From: Knoxdaviesia capensis
Lineage: Eukaryota > Ascomycota > Sordariomycetes > Microascales > Gondwanamycetaceae
Length of the DNA stretch: 64,000 bases
Direction of reading: 5' to 3'
NCBI GenBank assembly: GCA_001510575.1
Contig: LNGK01000002.1
Span: 1,848,144 to 1,912,143, forward strand
Part shown: positions 1 to 11,938 of the stretch, piece by piece
Layout of the letters: each line of letters begins with the position of its first letter
Numbering within the stretch: the first letter of the stretch is position 1
The notes under the pieces: model-generated
What the model was told of the DNA's origin: nothing
What the model saw: only the letters and a program-made list of their open reading frames with translations
Database searches by the model: none
Made by a program: the position numbers and the translations under genes

Positions 1-3000
1 GGAGAGTTAATTGTGGAGGGGAACAGACGGGAGAACCACAGCGCGCGGGCAGTTCGTCGTGGTTGGAAAGAAAGATAGCCCGGAACTTTTGGACCAGCCC
101 GTGAAGGTGTCTCTGCGCCTGTGTGGCACCGGGAAAGATCTAGCAGGTTGTTGTGTGCAGGTAGAGACGGGCGTCGAAGGTCGAAGAGATGAACTGGAAG
201 GAAAGGCCAAAAGGGTTCCTCCGGTCTTCTATCTCTCTCTCTCTCTGCTTCTCCGGGTCGTCAAACGGAGCGCAGAAGCTTCAAGATGTGCACGTCTATG
301 GGATGTGATAGTGCCAGGTCGGGGATTGGCAATGGAGATATGCACGGAGATGTGATGGACTAGAAGGCGCAAAAAACAGTCAGTCGATCGGCCAAGGCCG
401 AAAGGCAAGACAAGAGATCTGCCAGGAGAAAAAGGCAGGGCAAGTGGCTCTCTCGACGTACAATTCAAACCTGACGATGAAGAAACCGAGGAACAGATCG
501 AAGGAACGGAAAAGGAAAAAACGGGAAGAAGAAAACGAGAAAGCAATGACAGAAGGAAAGAAGGTAAGAAAGGCAGTATCCAATTCAAATTAGGATCACC
601 TTCAAGAGAGGGAAAAGACAGAGCCAAAAGTTTCTTTTTTGTACTGCCCAACCAGCTTGGCTCTGGAAAAACAGAAAAAAGGAAGAAGCATCAAGAGAGT
701 ATCAAATGCAAGCACGGCCAACGAAGGGGGGCGAGGAGACGAAGAGCTACATATATCAACTGTTATCTCCTTCGGTTCTTTTGTTTGACGCGGAATTCTG
801 ACGGGGGAAGGCAATCAATGGACGAAAGGTCCTTTTTTGGGTACAGCATATGCTCTGCATCCACCCACCACCCCCCCCATTCCATGTCCGTCCCGCATTA
901 CGGCCGCCTCGTTGGTTTCTATGGTGTGGTAGTGTATGGCATGGACCGTGCCATGGAAGACGGCGGCGGGCATATAGCACCAGATCATTCTAGGCTTTGA
1001 TTGCGGATCCGTCACGAACGCAAGGCAGTGCGATAAATGGTACAGATGCTTCTCGGGGCCTTCCTCTTTCGACCCAAGTGTCGTCGGGACGCTCAATTGG
1101 GGGTGGGCTGTATTACGCAGCACTCTGTGCATGCAACATATAAGAGCCGGGGAGGGGGGCCAGGCCTAAATCCCGTTGTTTGGGGCTCTGTGGTCGGAGT
1201 TGGCGGTGGTGTGCGTGCCCACGAATAGCTAAACTTGCAATGTTAAGGGTGCATATCTAAGGTAGTCGGTGCTCATGATCCCAGCTTGTGCATTCGTAAA
1301 TAGCGGAGACAACTGCTTGATTTGTTACCTCAAGCAGAATCAGACTGGGAGAGAGAGCCCACTTCGTCCTGGAGGCGAGGGTGTTTATTGCTCCCCGGGG
1401 TACATAAGCCAAGTTGACTGAGACGACGAAGAATCCCAGGCTTCCGTTTTCTGCTGTACCTTACGCGCACACGGACTTTGACCATGGCCAGCAGCTTCCT
1501 CCACTCTGGATGGTCCCTTAGGGACGTCTTGTTTCCACCGGGGGTCAGTAAGAGACCAGGAACAGAACGGGTACATCGGCGTTATGGAACAGGTAGAGGG
1601 GTGAACCGCAATGCACCAAGCATTCTCCACATATGAACAGTACTGTAGGACTTTACGCCCATCGTCAGTTTGAGTCCTTCGATAGAAACAGAAAGGGCTG
1701 GCATACATGGTAGGACACAGAACTACGTCCTGGGGCGCAGGTGTGGCCATGTGTGCTGCTCTTCCACATGTTCGACAATTGGCAGGCATATGTGTCCATC
1801 CGTTTGTCTGTCTGTAACCGCAGGTCATCCCGGTTCTAGCTAGCATTAGAGAACCAGCACGCATTTCTTCCACATCACCAATGTACAGTAGCTGCTGTAA
1901 TCCACGATCCGAGATGGTGGACTATTACCTGCTCCAGACTCTGTAGTCCGTACAACGTACAATGTTCTATGTGTGGATCAAGGAGTATGTACTGTACAGT
2001 ACTGTACTATACTGTATGTCCCTGAGAGCTCCCCACACCCTCGTCGATATCAGACCTATAACAGGACGGAAACAAGAAGCACGATTCAACCGCCGGGATC
2101 ACCAGGGTCTAGTATCTACAGTACTGTACAGTACAGTACTGTACGTAGAGTAGCATCCTCAACATTCCGTGACTCATTATAGGTCACCACCATACGAGCA
2201 TACTACGCTACAAAAACAATGCTCCAGATGCTGTTGTCCCGGATTACCTATCAAGCTGTGTGCACATTGGTGGTTTGGTCAATTAGCAATCTCCACCTTT
2301 CTAGCAACCACCAAGAAAGTGAAAAAGAGCAAAAGGTCTCTTTTGCCCTGGGTTCGGATTACCGGCAATCTCTTACTCTGTTATCGAAAAAAAAAAAAAA
2401 ATTGCATCCATGCATATGTTCACAAAGTCAGTGATAAAGGTTCGGCCGGCTGGAACCCCAAAGCCTCTGTTGCTAATTCTGTTGCCTGTCAGCATGGAGC
2501 AATATCTGCGACCAACTATGTCAGTAACGGATAGTTTCCGGTCTGGCATTGGTTCTTTTTTGGTTCTTTTTCTTTTTTTCCGTTTTCGAAATTTTCTTGC
2601 TTTCTTGTTCTTGCATCGGACTTCTTTTCTCGTGATGCTCCGACTTAGACGATTGTAGTCCGTAAAGCATCACCGCCAAATTTCCGGTGAAGTAAACCAC
2701 TCGTATTAAATACTGGAGACAGTAAACCCTCAAGTGGGATATTTTGAGTCTCGGACTCGGAGTATCACATCTTTCTAAACTTCACATCTGGGCTTCAAGG
2801 CATTTTCAGATGTGCGGTATGGGGAAGCATTTGTATTAGAAAGAAACCCTTAAGCATTCTAAGCATCGCCCAGGCCAAGCGATATATTGATACGAACAGC
2901 CAGTTCTCAGACTGGAAGTTACATCCAGTCAGAGTATGGTCGCAGTACGAGTAGGGTCAACCACCAGCATGAAGCTCAAGAAGAGCTGGAGATCTATCAT

Positions 3001-5263
3001 CTGCGAGCCGGCGTATAACACCCCGCCACGCCGGTGCACCCATTGCACACTCGCCGAGTACCGACTTCTGTGTAGGTATACTAGAAAATCGGCATGTGGA
3101 GAAAAGTAATGTTGCTATAGCCTCAGTTAATTACAAGCGTCGCAGAAATTCAGGACCTGCCGGGATAACGCTCCGTGTGGTAGTTAGTAGGTACCCGTGC
3201 CCCTCCGTGTATTGCCCGGGATAGCACTGAACATCGTGTTACTGTGCAAGCCGGCGAAACACGTATTGTATATACAGTATATGGTAAGCAGATTTACAGA
3301 AAGGGTGGCCGCGTAACCAAAATCAAGTTGGACTCGCCAGTTTCCCTATTCCGCCTCACTCTGGATCAGGGTGCTCAAAAGTTCCCTGCATATCACAGAT
3401 AGAAAATCTCACGGCTGCCTTCGATGTTGGGAGATGGTCATCTTGAGTGTTATTATCTGCATAGTCGATTGCAGGGCACTCTGCGAGGGAGCGTTAAGAA
3501 ACTGGTAGTTTTACGGGTAGAATCTGCACATACTTCGGCGAACGAGGCGGGATATTCCGTCCGGTCTTACTTTTGATATCAAGACCCAGAATCCAGCCAT
3601 GGAAGGCTGGAATCATCAGTCCATCACCAAATCCTCTGGAGATCTTCCATCATTCCCTGTTCCACGTCCTGCGGTGGGAACCCCTTTTTTCTTTTTCTCT
3701 GCTCTTATCTCCGTCCTGTCGAGATCTTTTTTCCAATGCCCAGGCAGACGAATAGAAGAAATTACAGGAACGTGGGCTAGCATGGTTCTCATTACCAGAG
3801 AGCGGCTATAAATCTACCGCCGTTCGTTTGGGGGTTGTCTTGTTATGTTCCGGCTTCCTTGATGGGTTCCCGCCGGTCCTAGGCCTGGTCAACCGCCCCA
3901 GTTATTCCCCCCTTTGTGGTTAATACTTCATGCACAGTTCCCGTGTGGGCTGCGGGACAGTTGCATTGCTTCTCTTTCTCGAGTCCAGGCAACAGCATAA
4001 CGGCCAATCGGCGATCCGGATTACTAGAACATGTGTATCTATCACTTGCGGTTCTTTTGTGAGGCATTCCTTTATCCTTCGATGTTTTGTCACGTCGGCA
4101 TTATCAGGCCCTGTCATCGCCGAAAGCACCGGCCGCACTCCTTCACGCCGTCAGACCCCCCGTGCAAATCAAGGATGGACTTTGAGCCGGTGACGCTCGG
4201 CGACTCTAACCCGTGCGTGGAGTGTCTCTTCTGTGGGTTTCACATGGCCCTTACATGCCGAGCATCGTACACCCGTACCACCCACCATACGAGCACTTAC
4301 AGTACAGTATGTATGTAGAGTCAGTCACTTCGTGTAACCGCAACATCCTCAGAGGAGCGGGGTGCAACCCTAACGTCAAGCGCCTCTCACAACGCCCTTA
4401 CACGGCTTCTAGTTCAGATACAGTAGTGGGAGGACAATATGAGCTCTGTGCATCGTACCTAGGTACACATGCTAGCTTCCTTTGGGGGCCAAGTGGTCCG
4501 ACTTGCTATGATAAGATACCTAAGCATGTACCGGCCTCATTCGGATGCACATCACCCTCATCCCACGCCAACGTCAGATCGGAACCAGTCCCTTTTCCCG
4601 ATGAAGAAACAGGTCGAAAACGCGGAAATGCTTGGCTTTAGCAGGCCTGGGCCCTTGATACAAAAATAGGCATAGGTAGTAACTCGCGCGTGCTTGTATT
4701 ATGTGAAGACCCTAAGAGAGACTCCGACAATGCATGGTTTGGTAGAGTGCTATATTCAAACTGGGAAGCAAAGTTCCAAAGTGGAGTACTGGTTGAAGAA
4801 TGGCGACAAACCCTAACCCTAGCATATTCTTCGATGATGTCAACACTGTTGACGCGTCTGGAAGAAGAAAGCGCGACTGACCTGTATAGAAGGAAAGCGC
4901 TGACACAACAAGCCCTGAATCAAGATACACAAAACAAATCGACAGGAATTTGAATATTGATGGGAACTTTCCAAACTTCCCCTCATTTCTTGCTCTCTTC
5001 ATTTCTCCTCCTTTCATCATCATCATCGCGGCAAACCTTCTTTCGTCATCCTTTCGTCGCATCTCATCTCACCCACCTGCAGAAACCAGAATTGGCCACT
5101 CTACCACAGTACGATACAGTCCGCGTGGGTTTTGACACTCCCCTGAGCCCTGCTTCGCTTGACACAAGCGCCACCACATGAAGATTCCCGCGCTTCCACA
5201 CCAGCGTTAGGTTGAAACTTCAACGAAAATCGGTGGCTTTGAAGAAAGGCGAGAAAATAACAG
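1..5263. other. Gene-poor intergenic region
   Basis: I see no open frame here with the C-ending codon bias of the nearby genes and no recognisable protein family. About 370-780 is purine-rich on the plus strand, which reads as a CT-rich leader on the minus strand and could belong to a gene lying to the left of the window. Positions 1636-2144 and 4282-4314 hold copies of the GTAC palindrome family, and a 14-base word is shared at 2187-2200 and 4282-4295. A poly-A run lies at about 2388-2401. The minus-strand frame at 1385-1864 is open for about 160 codons but has mixed third positions and no family resemblance. Confidence 0.6.
1986..2144. repeat. GTAC palindrome cluster A
   Basis: The perfect 14-bp palindrome GTACTGTACAGTAC occurs at 1989-2002 and 2121-2134, each extended by further ACTGTAC/CAGTAC units. 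A related word, ACAGTACTGT, lies at 1637-1646. See the finding on the dispersed family. Confidence 0.95.
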
Positions 5264-5599
5264 GTAAGCGAATGCGCTTGAAGAGCGAAATCGCCGCTGT
5301 TTTCGATCTCGTGATCGATGCGCTCGCTGTTTGGTTGCTAGAAAAACTTGACAGGTGGGAGACATATGCATAAGTCAACGCTAGATATTAAAGGGGATTA
5401 CTCTTGTATCCCTGGCAAATATTTGTGTACCCTTGTGCCCCTTTTTTCTGGACTTCATCTCTGCTTTATTTTTTTATGTTTGTTGTTGAGCTTGTTTTGC
5501 CGGTGTGCTCTTCTCTCGCATATCTATCTGTCCCTCCAGATTACCTTTCCTCTCCTGCTGTCTTACTGCAACTGTCTCTGACTCTCCCCATTTTGACAG
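5264..5599 (+). other. Probable 5'-UTR intron of the HOS3-like gene
   Basis: The donor CAG|GTAAGC begins at 5264. A long pyrimidine tract with a CTGAC branch-like site ends in TTTTGACAG at 5599. The 223 bases between this acceptor and the ATG at 5822 have no in-frame ATG but do contain pyrimidine-rich leader sequence. Long introns in untranslated leaders are common for regulatory genes of filamentous fungi. This is an inference from splice signals only; cDNA would settle it. Confidence 0.4.
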
Positions 5600-5821
5600 C
5601 TGCTTGTCTGAATCACACCTGATCGCCCCGCCATCTTATCATCCCCAGACGCGGCTCAGAGATTGATTGACGCCCAACTTTCACCCACAGACATCACACC
5701 TCGTTTTGACGCGCCGCTGCGCTCGAATCGCCCCTATCTATCCATCCGTTGTAAGCGACCTGAACTACCGACTCGCGAAAATCCCTCCCGCCATCCCGAA
5801 CACACGGAGCTCCGGAATTCA

Positions 5822-8800
5822 ATGGCGACACCGTCTCGTCAACCGCCTCCCGTCGTGTCCCGGCGCCGCTCAACCCCAGCCCTGAGCGGCGTCGCCAGCG
5901 GTTCGGCCGTGAACCCCGAAGACTCGGACCTCTCTTCCTCGCTTAACAAACTTACCCTCAACACCAATGCCAAAACTCCAACCCGGGCCCCTCGGCCGCC
6001 GTCTCGCGCTACCCCGTCACGCGCGACGCCCTCAGCTGCGGGCCCTTCTCCGTTCCGCCAGCCTACTGTGGCCCGTCCCATGACTTCGGCGAGCCAGCAC
6101 ACACCAGCCCGCATGTCTCGCAGCCCATCAGTCGGTCCGACATCTGCGCGCCGCGAATCGTCGGCGACGCCTAGCCTCACGCGCAAGGCGTCCACCTCGT
6201 CGCTCCGGTCTTCCACGGGAGGCGGTGGTGTCGGTGCCGGACAGAGTCAGTCAGTACCGCGTCGCGCCAGCTCGGTGCGTGCGGTGTCGCCCATGTCGCG
6301 TTCTCCTCTTGCCGGACACATGCCCACCTTTGAAGAGGAACAGCCGACGCCGCCACCCACTGCGAACTCTGTGGCCTCCGACTATTTCTTCACCGACCTC
6401 CTCTCGCACGCCGACTCATCGAACCCATGCACCTCCGAGGCCATCGTCATTCTCAACGACGCCTGCTACGGCCACCGCTTCTCGCGACCTCGTACGTCAC
6501 GTAGTGCGCTATCCACCATTGTTGAGCGTCCCGAGCGCATAAAGGCTAGTGTTCTCGGTGTGGCCTTGGCCTACGTTCGTATCGGTGGCCGACATGCTGG
6601 GGGTGCCTACCCCGTCCACCCTCGCCTCCGTCCGTCGTCTATCCCTACCATGCCGTTCCGGATCCACAAGACCACCCGCCGTCTGCCGCTTTCTTCTCCC
6701 GCCGTCACCAATGTGCACGGCGCGCGTTGGATGGAAGAACTCAAGCTTATGTGCGACACCGCCGAGCAGAAACTTGCCACCGGCGGCAAGGAGCTCCAAC
6801 GTCCGGATGCTTTCCGCCCCACCGACGGCGAGACTCACGCGAAGCTTCACGAAGGCGACCTGTATCTCTGCTCCGAGTCTCTGGCTGCCTTCGAGGGCGC
6901 TCTCGGTGCCGTTTGCGAGGCTGTCGATCTGGTTATGGGAGCCACTGGATCGGACCCCCGCCGCTCGTTTGTTGCTGTACGTCCGCCTGGACATCACTGC
7001 TCCGCGTCCTATCCGTCCGGCTTCTGCTGGCTCAACAACGTCCACGTGGGCATTATGCATGGTGCCCTCAACCAGAATCTCACCCACGCCGCAATCTTCG
7101 ACTTCGATCTGCACCACGGCGACGGCTCGCAGGCGATCGCGTGGGCCCACAACACTCGCTCCGCGAGTGCCCACAAGAACGCGGCGGCTTGGAAGAAAAC
7201 CTCCGTCGGCTACTTCAGTCTCCATGACATCAACTCGTATCCGTGCGAAATGGGAGATGAAGAAAAGGTTAAGAACGCCAGTATCTGCATTGACAACGCC
7301 CACGGCCAGACGATCTGGAACGTGCACCTGCAGCCTTGGAAATCCGAAGACGAGTTCTGGAAGCTATACGAGACTAAATACGTTACCCTCCTCGACAAGA
7401 TGCGTAGCTTTCTCCGCCAACAGACCGAGAAGGCCCAGGCCGCCGGCCAGGCACCGCGCGGCGTGGTGTTCATTTCGGCCGGATTCGACGCCAGCGAGTG
7501 GGAGAGTGCTGGCATGCAGCGTCATAACGTTAATGTCCCTACCGAGTTTTATGCCCGCATCACCCGCGATGTTGTGCGGATTGCCATGGAGGAGGGTTGT
7601 GGCACTGACGGCCGAGTTATCAGCGTCCTTGAGGGTGGCTATAGCGACCGCGCCCTTATGTCGGGTGTGTGCAGCCATCTCAGCGGCCTGGTTGGCGATC
7701 AGCGCCATGACATAGCCCATGCTGGAAACCTGTCTAGTCACGCAGGCTTGGGTGTTGAGATGGGCCAACGGTTGAATGTCAACGGTCTTGGCCTGTATGA
7801 TGGCGAACAGGATACCACCGAAACAAAGCCGCCCATCGGCACGTTGCACCCGTACGATCCCCTGTGGTGGTCCAGCGCCGAGCTAGATACGATCGAAGCC
7901 ATGGTGACCGCGCCTCCCCCCGAACCGAAGAAGCCCCGGTATGCGACGCCTCCGACGTATTCGTCGCCCACCCAGGCGTCCACAGCGCGTGTTATCGAAC
8001 AGTCGCGTATTGTGCGACGCACTTCGAGCTACGGCCTGGGCGCACTGGCTGCTGCCTCGGCTTACTCGCGCGCGCCGACGCCGCCTCCGCCCGAAGTGCC
8101 GTGGCCTGTTGCTGCGCACGAGCTGAGCAAGATCCTTATCCCGACCGACCGCCAGATTGATAGCTGCACGCACGATGAACTGGGCACAGAGGCCACGCGC
8201 GTCCGCCGGGACCGGCAGTCATCCATTGTTGGTGGGGCCCCGCCTGCTACCGTGACTGTGTCGGCCCCTGTCGTGGTTCCGCCTGCAGCGCCGCCCTCTC
8301 GGATGGGACTGCGCGAACGCAAAACAAAGCCGGTGTATACGGAAGATGATGACGAAAAGACTGCGGCAAAGAATCGGCGCAAGACGGTGGCTGTTGTACA
8401 GACGACCGCTCCTGATAAGGTATGTTTTTATCTTCACTGATGTTGGATATTCAGGCTCTTTACTGACTGACTTTGGGGTAGTCAACAACCACATCTGCGC
8501 GCGCTCCGGCCCTGGAGAACGGCGGCCAGGTCAAGCGAGCTGTTCGACGTCTTAGTGCGGCGTCGACGCTTGATTCTGCCGGATCCCCTACACCGGCCGC
8601 CACGGCCCGTCCCAGCACGTCGGCGACATTCCGTCCCGGCGATGCGTCCGCTCCCGCGTCCGCGCGGAAGCCTCGTGCCACCAATGGCCCAGGTACTGGC
8701 CATGCTTCACGGCCCAGCATCGTAAAGAAGCCGGTGTCGGTGGCGCAGGGCAAGACGGCAGCCGCACCAACTGTGAAGCAGGAGCCCAAGCCTGCTGGAA

Positions 8801-9351
8801 CGGGATCCTCCGACGACCTTGACAAGATAACATCCGGGATGAAACGTATCAAGATCAACCTCATCACCAAGGAACAGAAGGAACTCCAGCAACGTGCCAA
8901 CGCAGCGGCCAACGGCGGGAACAGCGGCAGCAGCAGCAGCGGCAGCAGCAACAAGATTCGGGGTGCATCGTCGTCGGCGACTTCGTCGGCTGCTCCTAGC
9001 CGCAACGCCACGCCGTTGACCATGACGACGTCCATGTTCCCCCCGCCAGTAGCTCTCGACGTGTTCACGTCGACCCCGACGCCTTCCACGCCGGTGCCCC
9101 AGTCCCACGGCAGCGCTGATGTCCAGCAGCAGCCCGCGGCCGGCGCCGACCTGTTTGTGGCGTACCAGCCGGACGGGCCCGAGGCCAAGTTTGTGCCGAT
9201 CACCGAGCCGGTGCGGTTCCTCCCGCCCAACACACTGACGACGCCGTCGCCGATGAAGCGCCCCAACATGCCGACGTTTACCTCGACATCGACGATTCCC
9301 TTTGCCAGCAACACTGTGCAGAGATCGTTGTCTCCGGCGGACAGCGCGTAA
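5822..9351 (+). CDS. hos3: Hos3-type histone deacetylase
   Basis: NAD-independent, zinc-dependent lysine deacetylase of the Hos3 branch of class II histone deacetylases, expected to act on chromatin in the nucleus. There are two exons, 5822-8419 and 8482-9351, with a 62-bp phase-0 intron (GTATGT...GTAG, branch TACTGAC), giving 1155 residues. The catalytic domain spans roughly residues 190-690. The active-site segment RPPGHH lies at 387-392, the charge-relay and zinc-binding motif DFDLHHGDG starts at D427 (D429 and H431 are the metal ligands by family analogy), the third ligand is D556 in AGFDAS, and the transition-state tyrosine is Y607 in EGGYS. The N-terminal ~180 residues and the C-terminal ~450 are Ser/Pro/Ala-rich and probably disordered, which makes the protein much longer than yeast Hos3 (about 700). 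ATG 5822 is chosen because the frame stays open upstream but has only a TTG, no ATG. It converges on HIS2. Confidence 0.93.
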
Positions 9352-10074
9352 GGTGTCAAGTGCTTCAGGCCCTCCTTCTGTCTGTTGTTTGTCGATACAA
9401 CAGAGGGGGGGGGGCACTTTCAAGTATGTGCGAGCTGTGTGTCTGTTTACAGTGAGTGCACCGCCATTCATTCCATTAATGGACCTTAGCTACATACTGT
9501 GTACGATGTCCCGTTTATTTGCTTGTTTCTATGGTTCTTGCTCGGTGTACGGGAAACGGGAGAAGGAACTGGAGTGATTGTGTTTTCGATGGGACTAGCA
9601 AGGGAAATTTGATATGTTGGGACTGCTTCTTTCTGTATATGTTTTTGTGCTTTTGGTTGTTTGCTCTTTGTGATTTCTGCTGTTGGGTATGGCATGTTGC
9701 TGTCACAGTTACGAATGATTTTCTGAATGTCGAAACGAAGCCGACGTGTCTACAATGATACCCGAGACGGTTAAAAAAAGGACTGGTATATACACACAGA
9801 TAATATCTTGGAGAGTACTGTTATTGAAACGAACGCTATATATGGCAAATAATGGGGAGATATGGGGATGCTCAATGGCGGATAAAACCAAAGCTGGGAA
9901 ATCGGGGCCTGTCTTGTGTCTTTTTGGTTAAGCAACAGAAGAGGCCCGCGGTTCTCTCTCAGCCAGTCGCTTCTCGGGACTGACTGCACACCACCAGAAG
10001 ATATCTAAAATTCCAAACAAGACATGACTGATAGAAAAAACCAAACAGAAAAGAAAAGCGGCCGATGGGCCCGT
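9352..10074. other. Convergent 3' intergenic region between HOS3 and HIS2
   Basis: This 723-bp stretch separates two convergent stop codons. It should hold both 3' untranslated regions and polyadenylation sites. It contains a G-run at about 9405-9414 and no open frame with coding-like codon use. I do not recognise any RNA gene. Confidence 0.6.
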
Positions 10075-11172
10075 TCAGCTCTCGGGCGCCTTCAACGCGG
10101 CGCGGAACTCCGCCAGCGGCACGCTCCTCTCGACCAGCCCGGCGTGGCCGGCCTCATCGACCACGCGCTCGAGCGTCCACACGTCGGCGACGCCCAGGCC
10201 GGCGAGGTAGTCCAGGCCGCGCAGGTAGTTGGTCGCGAGCTGGGCGGTGCCGTGGCTGTCGTCGGAGAAGGTGAAGCGGCCGCCGAGGCGCAGGAACTCC
10301 TCGGCGATGGCGCGCGCGGGGTACGGCTCGGCGAGGCCCTTGCGCAGCGCGCTGGTGTTGCACTCCAGCCAGCCGCCGTACTCGACGACGATGGCCAGGT
10401 TGCGGCAGATGCGGTGCCACACCGACGGCCACAGCGCGCGCACGTCGCGCGCCGGCGCGCGGCTGAACAGGCGGATCAGGTCGAAGTGGCCGACCACGCG
10501 CGGCCGCAGTGTGGCCAGCATGTCCAGGTGCTCGTCGTAGTACACCTCGTACAGCCGGCGCTCGTCGGCGTCGGCGGCGGCGGTGCTGTCGGCGGTGCTG
10601 TCGGCGGTGCTGTCGGCGGCCGACTCGGCGGCCACCACGGCGATGGCGCGGTCGTAGAAGGCGCGGTCGTAGTCGATCGCCACGCCGCGCACGTGGTGCA
10701 GCGAGCCGATGAAGTAGTCGATGACCGGCGACGCGGCCAGCTGCGCCACGAACGGCCCGTAGGCCGCGCGGCACCACTCGCCCTCGAAGCCGATCAGGAT
10801 GTGGATCTCCGACGCGTACTTGGCGCGCAGCCGCTGGGCTTCTTCCAGGTACGCCAGGTGGCGCGGCCCAAAGGCGGTCATGGTGCCTTCAGGGTCTGCG
10901 AGCTGTCCGTAGGGGGGAAGGATGTGTGGTTAGCAAAAAAACCAAAAAAATAAAAATAAAAATAAAAAAGGCTGGTGGGCCGGCGAGGGGGAGTCGGGCG
11001 TGTGACGAACCTCTTCGGGATATAGATCCTCAATCGACAGCCGGGGGATGTGCTCGGTCATGCCCATGGTCTTGTAGCCCAGCGAAATGGCATGGCGCAC
11101 CACCACCTCCAGGTCGTCTTTGGCGTGGCCGGGGCAGAACTCGCCCGAGTGGGAGTGCATCGTAAACGCCAT
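10075..11172 (-). CDS. his2: Histidinol-phosphate phosphatase (PHP family)
   Basis: Dephosphorylates L-histidinol phosphate to histidinol, the penultimate part of histidine biosynthesis, in the cytosol. Exon 1 runs from 11172 to 11011 and exon 2 from 10902 to 10075, separated by a 108-bp phase-0 intron with a less usual donor (GTTCGT) but a perfect GCTAAC branch site and ACAG acceptor. The product has 329 residues, normal for fungal enzymes of this family. PHP metal-binding residues are visible in order: H6 and H8 in MHSHSG, E40-H41 in MTEH, E94 in GFEGEW, the HH of GSLHH, the D of GHFDLIR, and the D-x-H of SDDSHG near the C-terminus. A four-residue repeat ADST occurs three times in a row in a surface loop after 'VVAAESA', encoded by a short tandem repeat at about 10563-10625. 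Codon use is very GC-rich at third positions. Confidence 0.93.
10903..11010 (-). other. HIS2 intron with AT-rich core
   Basis: The 108-bp intron carries a T/A-rich stretch (plus strand 10935-10970) directly upstream of the branch site GCTAAC. The donor GTTCGT is the weakest of the donors in this window, yet the resulting join (DLYPEE/LADPEG) keeps the frame and removes an in-frame break, so I trust it. Confidence 0.8.
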
Positions 11173-11672
11173 TGTGAAGTCAGATGCAAAGGGTGCGGGC
11201 CGAATGTGTGATTGTGGTTCCGGAGGTCTTCTTGCTCGGCGCCGTGTAAGTAAGTGACTTGGCCGGTGTTAGACCCTGGACAGAGGCAGACAGCGGAGAT
11301 AAATTAAACCAACAGCAAATTAAGTCGTTCACGATAAATCCAGAATACCAGCAACAAAGGTCCGGGACGAAAGAAGAAGCGAAATGTGTAACGCAAAACC
11401 CGGTATAAAGGGGAGAGGAGGGGTAAAAAAAAAGGTCGGGACAGGATGATGTTTCGGAGACCGGAGTGAGGAACCAACCAGCAAGTGAAGACTAGAGAGT
11501 AAAAATGCAAAGGAAGGGGGAAAAAAAAGAGGAGAGACGGAAAAGAGGCGTCTTGGAAGAGAAAAAGAGATATATAGAGAGAGAAGAGAGAACAGTGAGA
11601 CAGAGAGAGAGAGCGAGAGAGAGAGAGATTAACAGAAGCCCCGGAAATGAGCTTGCGGGGAGGAGACGAGAG

Positions 11673-11674
<2 letters not shown>

Positions 11675-11713
<39 letters not shown>
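11675..11713. repeat. (GA)n microsatellite upstream of HIS2
   Basis: About nineteen uninterrupted AG units, lying inside a larger purine-only tract (about 11505-11713). Seen from the HIS2 strand it is a CT tract about 500 nt upstream of the start codon. Confidence 0.95.
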
Positions 11714-11716
<3 letters not shown>

Positions 11717-11887
11717 GAACAGTAGCAACAATACAGCTTCTTCTTGAGCTTCGCACGTCGTCGATATCAAACAAAACCTGCATGTGTCAAAGCAACCACG
11801 ACGATGGGGAAACTGTTGAAAATCGCCCGGGCGGCTTTTCCACCAGCGACAGCCGGCCCGGGCCAATCAGGAACCGGCACGTTCCCC

Positions 11888-11938
11888 GTTAGGGTTAGCC
11901 TGGGCGGCCGTGACGCAGTAACCCTGACAACCCTAACC
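11888..11938. repeat. Telomere-like words in inverted orientation
   Basis: GTTAGGGTT at 11888-11896 (within a 1.5-unit TTAGGG array) is matched by its exact reverse complement AACCCTAAC at 11929-11937. Fungal telomeres are usually TTAGGG repeats. With so few units this may be chance, an old repair scar, or a site for a telobox-binding factor. Confidence 0.5.

Noticed and set aside
1385..1864. Minus-strand frame of about 160 codons with several cysteines
   Set aside because: Third codon positions are mixed, no leader signature precedes it and I recognise no family; open frames of this length occur by chance here.
5663..5821. Extension of the Hos3 frame upstream of ATG 5822
   Set aside because: The frame is open but has only a TTG as a possible start; the leader is pyrimidine-rich and probably untranslated.
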